Source of the DNA: Paraburkholderia ginsengisoli NBRC 100965
GTDB taxonomy: Bacteria; Pseudomonadota; Gammaproteobacteria; Burkholderiales; Burkholderiaceae
Assembly: GCF_000739735.1 (NCBI RefSeq)
Contig: NZ_BBJF01000006.1
Span: forward strand, 372,001 to 436,000
DNA length: 64,000 nucleotides
Direction of reading: 5' to 3'
Below the pieces are notes generated by a model, which was not told where the DNA came from, made no database searches, and worked only from the letters and a program-made list of their open reading frames with translations. This document shows positions 27,412 through 34,445 of the stretch, piece by piece. Position 1 is the first letter of the stretch, and every line of letters starts with the position of its first letter. The position numbers and the translations under genes are program-made.

Positions 27412-27765
27412 CTACATGAAACACGGACCGAGCTTGCGGACTTCGACCGTGCACCACGACGCCGCCGGGCACGCTTGCGCGATTGCCACCGCTTCCTCGC
27501 GGGTGTCGCAATTGAGCAGGAAGAAGCCGCCGATCATTTCCTTCGCTTCGGCAAAGGGGCCGTCGAGCAGTTTCGGCTGGCCGTCGCGGACCTGCACACG
27601 CACGGCGTCCTTCTGGGAAGTAAGAGACTCGACTGCAACGAGTTTGCCGCGCTCCTTGAGGTCGGCGGCGAAACGCACCATCTGGTCGTAGACTTCGCGA
27701 CCCGCGGCTTCGCCGCGCTCGACGCGCTGATTCGGGGGTTCGACGATGAGCAGCAGGTAGGACAT
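27412..27765 (-). CDS. YCII-family protein
   Basis: A 118-residue protein starting MSYLLLIVEPPNQRVERGEAAGREVYD, with KLLDGPFAEAKEMIGGFFLL as the DGPF-like motif and an end rich in Cys/Trp (ASWCTVEVRKLGPCFM). ATG 27765 follows GGAG eight bases upstream. It is a paralogue of the next gene and the first of the ECF42 operon, so the promoter should lie in the ~370-bp region upstream. The operon therefore carries two YCII copies. Confidence 0.87.
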   Translation of the reverse strand: MSYLLLIVEPPNQRVERGEAAGREVYDQMVRFAADLKERGKLVAVESLTSQKDAVRVQVRDGQPKLLDGPFAEAKEMIGGFFLLNCDTREEAVAIAQACPAASWCTVEVRKLGPCFM

Positions 27766-28139
27766 GGCGTCTCCATTGATCGCGCCGCCCACGACGACGT
27801 CCGGCAGGCGCCGGACGGCAACACACGCGCTTGCGGCAAATTGGCGAGAGCCAGTCTAGCAAGCGTGGATGACGTCGGCAAACCGGCCGCGCGGAGCGCC
27901 TTACGACCCGGCGCGTTTGCGACGTGGACGCTACGGGGACTCGTAACCGAAGCGCGGCCGCGAACCCTCTTTTTGCGGCGCGACACACGACCCGCGCTTT
28001 GAAGTATTCTCCGAACTCGCTAAAGCCCGCGATGAAATTGCCGTCGATCGATTGGTCACGCCGGACGACCGGCTTTCAATCCGACGACATGGCGCGGCGG
28101 ACAAAATCAATCCATCGGCGTCATCTGCCGGCATCACAC
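27766..28139. promoter_or_regulatory. Divergent control region of the ECF42 operon and a lipoprotein gene
   Basis: About 370 bases separate the first YCII gene from the lipoprotein gene. A perfect 8-bp inverted repeat (CGTCCGGC/GCCGGACG, 27798-27817) lies in the 5' leader of the ECF42 operon, ~35 bases before its first ATG. I could not find a convincing TGTCGA-type -35 element as described for some ECF42 promoters. Confidence 0.4.
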
Positions 28140-30119
28140 ATGAATCGAACAATCAGCGCATCGGGGAAGTTCAGGCATCGGTCGTCGGTGCGAACCGGTA
28201 TGGCGGCGGCCGTGGCTTGCGCCGTTTTGCAACTCGCCGGTTGCGGCAGCGGAGGCGATTCGGGCTCGGGATCGTCGGGCACACCGGCGGTCACCGCGAC
28301 CTCGGTGGGCGGCACGGTCGCCGCCAGCAGCGCGCTAGTGGGCGCGACCGTCACGCTGATCGACGCGACCGGCGCCCAGGCCACTGCCACCACGGACACG
28401 CACGGCGCGTACACGATCCCGGTGAAGGGCATGACCGCGCCGTTCTTCATCTCCGCCACCGACGCGAGCGGCATCTCCGCGCCGCTCGCTTCCGTGCTGG
28501 CCAGGTTGCCGAACGGCAGCGCGCCGGCAGTCGCCAACGCCACCACGCTGACCACGGCGATCGCCGCGATGCTGACCGCCTCGGGCAATCCGGCCGACCT
28601 CGCGTCGGGCACCGCGCTCGCCAAAGTGACGCTGCCGTCCGTGCAGATCGCCACGATCACGCTCGACACGATGCTGGCGAACATCCTCGCGCAAAACGGT
28701 CTGCAGATGTCCGGCTTCGATCCGATCGGCACCGCGTTCACGCCGGATCACACCGGCGCCGACGCGGTGATCGACACGGTATCGGTCGTGACCGCACCAA
28801 ACGGCGGCTCGTTGCTGGTGTCGAACGCGGCGCCGGGCACAACGGTCGCGCTGAACAACAAAACCGCGCAATCGGTGACGCTCGCGGCGCCCAGCGTCGC
28901 GGCGAATTATCTTGAACCGCTCGCGTCGTTGCTGACCGCGTGTGCCGCGAACGGCACACTCAACGCGACCTGCTCGCCGGCGATCGACAGCGCGTTCCTC
29001 GAAGGCGGTTCGACCGATCTCGCGTTGGGCCACGGCTCGACGGACGCGCGCTTCACCGGCGCCGTGTTCGGTTCGCCGAAGACGCTCGCGTTCTTCACAC
29101 GCAACGGCAAGCAGCAGGCGCTCGTGCAGTTGCCGTTCACGCTCGCGAGCGGCGCTAGCGGCGCGCTCTACAGCATCGCGCAACAACTCGCGACACCGGT
29201 GACGCTCGCCGGCGGCACGCAACTCGGCTGGGATCTGATCGGCGATCAGTCGCAATTCGCGGTGGCGATCGAGTCGCAGGTCCAGCGCCGCAGCTTCCTC
29301 GATACGAAGCTGAACGACGTGAACCGCTACGAATCCGGTCTCGCGATCACGATTCCGACGGCGTTGAATCCCACGGTGTATTCGGCTTCGGTGACGGGGC
29401 CCGGTCTCGCTGCGCCGGTTTGGCTGATGCCGCGCAGCGGGCTCGGCAACAGCGCGCTGGCGCTGTCGGATGCGGCGTTGAGCGCCGCGCCCGTCACGCC
29501 CGCGACGACCGGCAGCAATACGGCGCTGTACCGGTGGTCGTGGCAATCGCTATCGTCGACGGCGAGCTTCACGGCGCCGGCTTCGAGCGGCTACTACGCG
29601 AAGCAGGCCATCGACGCGAGCAGCGTGCCGCTCTACTCGACCTACACGGTCACGTTCTTCGACAAGAACGGCGCGCAGCTGGGCCAGTCGTCGATCGTCA
29701 ATCCCGGCAGTCCGCTGAACGCGGCGGCGGGCGGCTCGATTGCGTGGCCGACGCTGCTGGCGGATTTCGCCACACAGTTCCTGACGCCGGCCGGCTCGCT
29801 CGCGGGCACGCAGTACGCGATGAGTGTCACGTGGTCGAGTCTCGTGAACGGACAGAACCTCGCGTATCCGGTGACGTCGGTGCAGATTCAGGCGGGCGGT
29901 TCGACCGGCACCGTCGACGGCTTTTCGGTGGGCACGCCGAATAACACCACCGTCGGACAGTATCAAACGACGGTGAGCGCGGGGGTCAACGCGAGCGGCG
30001 TGCAGACTTGCACGAACTGCCCGTTCCCGCCATTGACGACGGGCAATTCCCGGAGCGTACAGTTGAACGGCGGACAGAGTGGGGTCGCGTTCATCGATAG
30101 TACGGAGTACAACGACTGA
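28140..30119 (+). CDS. Large secreted lipoprotein of unknown function
   Basis: This 659-residue protein has a basic start, a hydrophobic stretch and a lipobox L-A-G-C with the lipidated Cys at residue 35 (VLQLAGCGSGG), so it should be a lipoprotein of the outer or inner membrane. A Gly/Ser linker follows, then a short carboxypeptidase-regulatory/Big-like beta module (SVGGTVAASSALVGATVTLIDATG, TDTHGAYTIPV). The remainder is Ala/Thr/Ser-rich beta sequence without a recognised enzyme motif, with CTNCPF near the end. ATG 28140 gives the best signal peptide; ATG 28032 is an in-frame alternative. A strong terminator follows 36 bases after the stop. Confidence 0.75.
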   Translation: MNRTISASGKFRHRSSVRTGMAAAVACAVLQLAGCGSGGDSGSGSSGTPAVTATSVGGTVAASSALVGATVTLIDATGAQATATTDTHGAYTIPVKGMTAPFFISATDASGISAPLASVLARLPNGSAPAVANATTLTTAIAAMLTASGNPADLASGTALAKVTLPSVQIATITLDTMLANILAQNGLQMSGFDPIGTAFTPDHTGADAVIDTVSVVTAPNGGSLLVSNAAPGTTVALNNKTAQSVTLAAPSVAANYLEPLASLLTACAANGTLNATCSPAIDSAFLEGGSTDLALGHGSTDARFTGAVFGSPKTLAFFTRNGKQQALVQLPFTLASGASGALYSIAQQLATPVTLAGGTQLGWDLIGDQSQFAVAIESQVQRRSFLDTKLNDVNRYESGLAITIPTALNPTVYSASVTGPGLAAPVWLMPRSGLGNSALALSDAALSAAPVTPATTGSNTALYRWSWQSLSSTASFTAPASSGYYAKQAIDASSVPLYSTYTVTFFDKNGAQLGQSSIVNPGSPLNAAAGGSIAWPTLLADFATQFLTPAGSLAGTQYAMSVTWSSLVNGQNLAYPVTSVQIQAGGSTGTVDGFSVGTPNNTTVGQYQTTVSAGVNASGVQTCTNCPFPPLTTGNSRSVQLNGGQSGVAFIDSTEYND

Positions 30120-30155
30120 GGCGCGTCGAACACACGGTAAGAGTCGCCGGATACG

Positions 30156-30183
30156 AAAAACGCCCCACGTGGGGCGTTTTTTT
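30156..30183 (+). terminator. Rho-independent terminator
   Basis: The arms ACGCCCC and GGGGCGT pair tightly with only a 2-base apex and are flanked by AAAAA on the left and TTTTTTT on the right. It ends the lipoprotein transcript and, being symmetric, can also stop the minus-strand transcript of the gene at 30236-30709. Confidence 0.92.
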
Positions 30184-30235
30184 CGCACTTCGTTTCCGCA
30201 CCGCGATCGATGCGGCGCATTCGCGTATTCGTCTT

Positions 30236-30709
30236 TCAGACCGGCGCTTCGGCCACGGCCCGCACCTGCGCGGACCGCATCAGACCTTCGATCATCCTCG
30301 CTTCCGCGCTCGCAATCTCGCTCAACGACGCCACCGCCAGTTGCCCGTCGAGAATCGCCAACGCCGTGCAGAGGCACGCGTATTCATGGTCGTCGAGGGT
30401 CCAGCGGCCGTCTTCGTGTTCGCGCGCGTCGAGCCGAACCATCGCAGCATGCGCGCTCTCGATGTCGGCGAGCACGTCTTCGCCGAGGCCGAGCCGCGCC
30501 AGTTCCTGCGACACCAGCAGATGCCGGCTCAACGTCGTGTGCAGATGACGCGAACCCTGACCACGCCGGAATGCGTCGAGGGCCGCATAGCCCTGCAACA
30601 GCATCGCCGAGGTGACCGGCTCGTGCGCGGTGCGGCTAAAGGTCAACGCGCGCAACAGTGGGGAGATGGCCGATTGGCCGTGCTTGCGGACTCGCGATTT
30701 ACTGGACAT
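30236..30709 (-). CDS. Conserved hypothetical protein (Burkholderia-type)
   Basis: A 157-residue protein, mostly helical: SAISPLLRALTFSRTAHEPVTSAMLLQGYAALDAF near the N-terminus and DDHEYACLCTALAILDGQL near the C-terminus. The basic start MSSKSRVRKHGQ and the absence of a signal peptide point to a cytosolic protein. I believe similar proteins are widespread in Burkholderiaceae, but no domain or function is known to me. It is transcribed toward the bidirectional terminator at 30156-30183. Confidence 0.68.
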   Translation of the reverse strand: MSSKSRVRKHGQSAISPLLRALTFSRTAHEPVTSAMLLQGYAALDAFRRGQGSRHLHTTLSRHLLVSQELARLGLGEDVLADIESAHAAMVRLDAREHEDGRWTLDDHEYACLCTALAILDGQLAVASLSEIASAEARMIEGLMRSAQVRAVAEAPV

Positions 30710-30897
30710 ATCGATTCAATCTCCTTCACTTGCTTCCCACTTCGCCGCCGAACACGCGTGCGTTCCGGCGACCGACACCGCCGATGCCCCGGCGGTTCGC
30801 AATCCGCGATCGGCCGATATTGCACCGTATCGCGAGTGACAAGGCCCGCATATCGGTTCGAACCCGCTAAATACAAGCCGCGCAATGTGTGAACACG

Positions 30898-30930
30898 AAA
30901 AAAAACCCTGCTCCGGTAAAGGAACAGGGT
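30898..30930 (-). terminator. Rho-independent terminator on the minus strand with no assigned gene
   Basis: On the minus strand, ACCCTGTTCC and GGAGCAGGGT pair over 10 bp (one G-T pair) with the loop TTTACC, followed by eight T. This is a strong intrinsic terminator. The nearest upstream gene on that strand (DUF1488, 31486-31758) ends 555 bases away. Confidence 0.85.
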
Positions 30931-31260
30931 CGGACAGGATGGAACAATCGTACACGCGCGTGGATGCCTGCCGACCTTTTGCCACCTAAAACTATCAAGC
31001 TGTTGCTGCGTGAAATTCTGCCGCTTCTACGTGCTGCCGTTTCAACGGCAACTTCGGTTGTATTGCTGTTGCTGCTACCGCCACACCACAGCCCGGCCCC
31101 TCGCCTTCAACTCCACCTGGCCGCACAAACCCCTGCTGATTCGCGCGTATTGCATCGATCGCGCGTTGTTTGCATTGCTTCACCTGCCTACTGCTTTATT
31201 GCCCTGCCGCGTTGGACGCCCACGGCAAACTGCGATCAACGGTACGGTTCAAAACAACGC
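30931..31260 (-). ncRNA. Possible small RNA ending at the 30898 terminator
   Basis: Between the DUF1488 gene and a strong minus-strand terminator lie ~550 bases without a convincing gene. A hairpin (GCCGTT/AACGGC at about 31034-31047) and AT-richer composition are seen. A short frame of 62 codons (30995-31183, GTG start) has poor codon use and no ribosome binding site. The terminator needs a transcript, so a small RNA, or a long 3' UTR of DUF1488, is a reasonable inference. Its 5' end is not defined. Confidence 0.25.
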
Positions 31261-31485
31261 GGGGGAAGACCGCGTCGATGGGCTCGGTGTTTTGTCGCGC
31301 CACGGAAAACAGTTTATGCGAGCGCCTCCGCATGCAATTGCGCGAAGCGAGGGGCTTTGGCGGGCTAATTTGGCGAATGGATGTAACAGGGGAGTTTCGT
31401 CGGCGCTCGACGACGTACACCGATAGCGCTCACGCGCGCGACGGCTCGAGCGCCGTCGCGCGCGACAGGATCCGTCCGACGCTCA

Positions 31486-31758
31486 TCAACCGCGCGCGGC
31501 AAAATCGCTGATCGTCAGCAGCACTTTTTCGCCGGGACGTGCGAGCATTTTTCTTTCCGCCACCGCGGTAATGCGTTTGCGTCCGTCCGCGAATGTCTTC
31601 AGGACGCGCGCCTCGCCCGCGCCGCGTTCCAACCAGAAGTACTCTTCCAGCGCCTCACGCGTGACTGCGCATTCGAGGTCACGTCCGCGCGTCGAAAGCA
31701 GGAAAAGGACCGCGCGTCCGTCTGCCGAGACGCTGGGCTCAAGCTCGACAACTTCCAT
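31486..31758 (-). CDS. DUF1488-family protein
   Basis: This 90-residue protein matches the DUF1488 pattern: AVLFLLSTRGRDLECAVTREALEEYFWLERG in the middle, then LKTFADGRKRITAVAERKMLAR. These small cytosolic proteins are common in Burkholderia and have no known role. GAGGTGA upstream of ATG 31758 is a good ribosome binding site. It stands between two long intergenic regions. Confidence 0.8.
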   Translation of the reverse strand: MEVVELEPSVSADGRAVLFLLSTRGRDLECAVTREALEEYFWLERGAGEARVLKTFADGRKRITAVAERKMLARPGEKVLLTISDFAARG

Positions 31759-32422
31759 AGCTCACCTCGCAAAGTTCGTTAAACCGTTCGCCGTATTGAA
31801 CGAACGTCACCGCAAAAACTGAATGGAGCACAGACCGGTCACCCGCTTGTTTCGATTGGGCAATGCGCGCGACGGCTAACCCGCGTGCAGCGATCGCGGC
31901 ATGGCCAACGCCGCGTGTCTGCGCAACGCGCCAACGACCGGTGTCAGGATAAAGGGCGAGCGTGACGGCTTCGCCATCGGCTCCGCGCATGACAGTGTGT
32001 GGTTTCGCGTTCTGCATTTTTCGTTCTTATTTTTCATTCTTATGCCAGGCCGGCGCCATTCGTCGCCGGGTGGACGTGTTGCGCACGAGCAGTCAGACCT
32101 GCTCGCGCGAGCACGATGCGGATGAGGCAAAAGCAAAGCACATGCCACCGGTCTTCGCGAGTGCCGCAGCAAGCGTCTCGCGACAAGCACGCTCCCCACG
32201 CGCGACGCACCCGGCAAGCCGCAAACGCCGATGGCGTCTGAGGCGACGCACCTCGCCATGCACCGATCCGCAGCCGCGCGAACGCCCGGCCGGGAGAGCG
32301 GCCGTTCGCAGCAAGCACTGAGTTGGAGAACCCGAAACATAATCGCGTGGTAAAAATGCATCGCTGGCGAGACAATTCACGACAAATCTTACTCACCGCC
32401 TCGCGCGTGAAACGTTACCGAC
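31759..32422. other. Intergenic region of about 660 bases
   Basis: It contains a 92-codon minus-strand frame (31739-32017) that overlaps the DUF1488 start by 20 bases and has no ribosome binding site, and a T-rich patch (about 32019-32043). I see no recognisable gene. The promoters of DUF1488 and of the GNAT gene at 32423 should lie here. Confidence 0.35.
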
Positions 32423-32896
32423 ATGTCCGTTCAAGAACCTGCCCTGACCCTGCGCCAAGCGCTGCCCGACGACGAACCCTTTCTGTTCGCACTGCGCAAG
32501 GACACGATGACCGAGCATCTGGAGCGCGTCGGCGAACCGACCGACGACGCCGAGCATCGTGCGCGTCTGCTGCATCGTTACGACTCGGCATGCGTGATCT
32601 GCATCGACGGCGCGCCGGCCGGCTTGCTGAAAGCGCATCGCACCGATACCGAATGGGTGGTCGTGCAATTGCAGATCACGCCGGCGCTGCAAGGGCGCGG
32701 CATCGGCGAACGCGCGTTGCGCACGGTCTTGCGTGCCGCCCAGGCCGACGCGTTGCCGGTCACGTTGAAGGTGATCAAAGGCAATCCCGCGAAACGCCTG
32801 TACGATCGGCTCGGCTTCGAGATCGTCGGCGAGGATGATGCACAGTTTCACATGAGGCGCGCAGTGCGCGCGGCGTCGGACACCGAAGCAGAATGA
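32423..32896 (+). CDS. GNAT N-acetyltransferase
   Basis: A 157-residue protein. LTLRQALPDDEPFLFALRKDTMTEHLE begins the fold, LQITPALQGRGIGERALRTVL is the acetyl-CoA binding motif A (Q-G-R-G-I-G), and VIKGNPAKRLYDRLGFEIVGEDD is motif B with the usual N-P-A...Y..LGF. It is a single-domain enzyme of unknown substrate. Its stop lies 46-58 bases before the DOPA-dioxygenase-like gene on the same strand, so the two may be co-transcribed. Confidence 0.87.
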   Translation: MSVQEPALTLRQALPDDEPFLFALRKDTMTEHLERVGEPTDDAEHRARLLHRYDSACVICIDGAPAGLLKAHRTDTEWVVVQLQITPALQGRGIGERALRTVLRAAQADALPVTLKVIKGNPAKRLYDRLGFEIVGEDDAQFHMRRAVRAASDTEAE

Positions 32897-32954
32897 ATGT
32901 CGGATAAAGACTGATGCCGACCGCAATCGACTGCTCTATGCAATGGACTCTGAT

Positions 32955-33305
32955 ATGACCTTTCGCGACACCTCCGCCATCGAAAGCTGGCACGCCCACA
33001 TCTATTTCGATTCGAGCAGCCGCGACGCCGCGTGGACTTTCCGCGAGCAAATCGAAGCGCACTGGAACGGTCAGTTGCAGATTGGCCGCTTTCACGAACG
33101 GCCGGTCGGCCCGCATCCGATGTGGTCGTATCAGCTGGCCTTCACGCACGCACAGTTCGCCGACGTGGTTGGCTGGCTCACGTTGAATCACGGCGCGCTC
33201 GACGTCTTCCTGCATCCGAATACCGGCGACGCGCTGCGCGATCATCGCGATGCGGCCGTGTGGATCGGCCACTCGCATGAGCTGGTGTTGAAGGCGTTGA
33301 TGTAA
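32955..33305 (+). CDS. DOPA 4,5-dioxygenase-family protein
   Basis: A protein of ~116 residues. SWHAHIYFDSSSRDAAWTFRE, RPVGPHPMWSYQLAFTHAQF and ALDVFLHPNTGDALRDHRDAAVWIG are the conserved blocks of the small DOPA 4,5-dioxygenase-like family, in which several His residues bind iron. Plant and fungal members cleave aromatic rings; bacterial members are mostly uncharacterised. ATG 32955 (MTFRDTS) or ATG 32943 may be the start. It is next to a GNAT gene and convergent with the HiPIP gene. Confidence 0.87.
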   Translation: MTFRDTSAIESWHAHIYFDSSSRDAAWTFREQIEAHWNGQLQIGRFHERPVGPHPMWSYQLAFTHAQFADVVGWLTLNHGALDVFLHPNTGDALRDHRDAAVWIGHSHELVLKALM

Positions 33306-33317
33306 GCGGCAACCCGC

Positions 33318-33629
33318 TCACATATTCGAATACGAACTGCACCAGCCGCGCGCGGCGACCTGCTTGTCGCCGAACAGCGTGCAGCCGCCGTAAGCGTCCT
33401 TGGCCGTGCCCTGAAACAGCGAGCAGTTCGCGCACGTTTGCCCCGCCGCATAGCTGGGGAACTTCGCTTTGTCGACCTTCGATGCGTCTTCCACATAGCC
33501 CACGGCTCGCGCCGTCGGATCGGTTTCGCTGAGCCGGTTCGCGGTGTCGGCGAACGCGGCGCGGGACAGCACGAGCGATGAGCCGACGCCCACGCTCAAC
33601 AGCAAAAAATGGCGGCGCGATGTTTTCAT
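33318..33629 (-). CDS. High-potential iron-sulfur protein (HiPIP)
   Basis: This 103-residue protein has a twin-arginine-type signal (MKTSRRHFLLLSVGVG, cleavage after RAAFA) and a mature part with four Cys in the HiPIP arrangement: QTCANCSLF, AYGGCTLFG and ARGWCSSY. HiPIPs carry a [4Fe-4S](3+/2+) cluster and shuttle single electrons in the periplasm. It is exported folded by Tat. ATG 33629 is preferred to ATG 33644. It is convergent with the DOPA-dioxygenase gene and followed upstream by a nitroreductase on the same strand. Confidence 0.92.
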   Translation of the reverse strand: MKTSRRHFLLLSVGVGSSLVLSRAAFADTANRLSETDPTARAVGYVEDASKVDKAKFPSYAAGQTCANCSLFQGTAKDAYGGCTLFGDKQVAARGWCSSYSNM

Positions 33630-33683
33630 AAGGATCCGATGCAAGTGGGGGGGACGCGAGCCGGAGAATCGTCTACCTGCCGC

Positions 33684-34373
33684 TCAATCGACGAAGCGGG
33701 TGAAGCGTTCCACCGGTTCGCGTTCGGTGCGCAGCGTGTTGACGAGCGCGGTGTCGTCGGCGAAACCGAGCGACATGCCGCACACCAGCTGCTCGTCTTC
33801 CGCCCAACCGAGATGATCCGCGATCAGCCGGTGAAACTGCGTGAAGGCAGCCTGCGGACAGGTGTCGAGACCGCGCCCGCGCGCGGCCGTCATGATCGCC
33901 TGCAGGAACATGCCGTAGTCGAGCCAACTGCCGCGCTCCATCACGCGATCGATCGTGAAGAACAAACCCACGGGCGCGCCGAAGAAGCGGTAGTTCTGCG
34001 CATGCTGTGCGTGCATGCGCGCCTTGTCGCTCTTCATGATGCCGAGCAGGCCATACAGATCCCAGCCGATCTTGCGGCGCCGGTCGAGATACGGCGACAC
34101 CCACTGTCGCGGATAGTACGGATACTCCTCGCGATAGAGCGCGTCGCGTTGCGGATCGTCGTGGGCCGCGAGCAGTTCGCGCGACAGGCGCGCGAGCGCG
34201 TCGCCTGTCACCACGTACACTTTCCACGGCTGCGTGTTGGTGCCCGAGGGCGCGCGGCTGGCAGCTTCGAGGATCGCTTCGATCTCGGCGCGCGGCACCG
34301 GCGTGGGAAGAAACGCGCGAATCGAACGCCGCGTGATGAGCGCGGCGTCGACGGGATTGGCAGGTAAGGTCAT
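33684..34373 (-). CDS. Nitroreductase-family protein
   Basis: A 229-residue FMN enzyme. ALITRRSIRAFLPTPVP and ASRAPSGTNTQPWKVYVV are the FMN phosphate and isoalloxazine contacts of the family; MKSDKARMHAQHAQNYRFFGAPVGLFFTIDR and a DTCPQAAF block follow. It should reduce nitro compounds or quinones with NAD(P)H as a dimer. It lies 54 bases upstream of the HiPIP gene on the same strand and may be co-transcribed. Confidence 0.88.
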   Translation of the reverse strand: MTLPANPVDAALITRRSIRAFLPTPVPRAEIEAILEAASRAPSGTNTQPWKVYVVTGDALARLSRELLAAHDDPQRDALYREEYPYYPRQWVSPYLDRRRKIGWDLYGLLGIMKSDKARMHAQHAQNYRFFGAPVGLFFTIDRVMERGSWLDYGMFLQAIMTAARGRGLDTCPQAAFTQFHRLIADHLGWAEDEQLVCGMSLGFADDTALVNTLRTEREPVERFTRFVD

Positions 34374-34445
34374 CGGCGAATTCCGGCAGAGCCGGCAAGG
34401 TGGCGGTCTGCGAGGATTCTAGCGCGAGCGTCGACTAACCGGCGC

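Noticed and set aside
27266..27988. N-terminal extension of the DGPF/YCII gene to a 378-codon frame
   Set aside because: The extension overlaps the other YCII gene on the same strand in a different frame, has no family likeness, and a good ribosome binding site precedes ATG 27265.
30931..31260. tmRNA or 6S RNA before the minus-strand terminator
   Set aside because: No tRNA-like 3' end with CCA, no tag reading frame such as ANDE..., and no closing end-to-end stem were visible.
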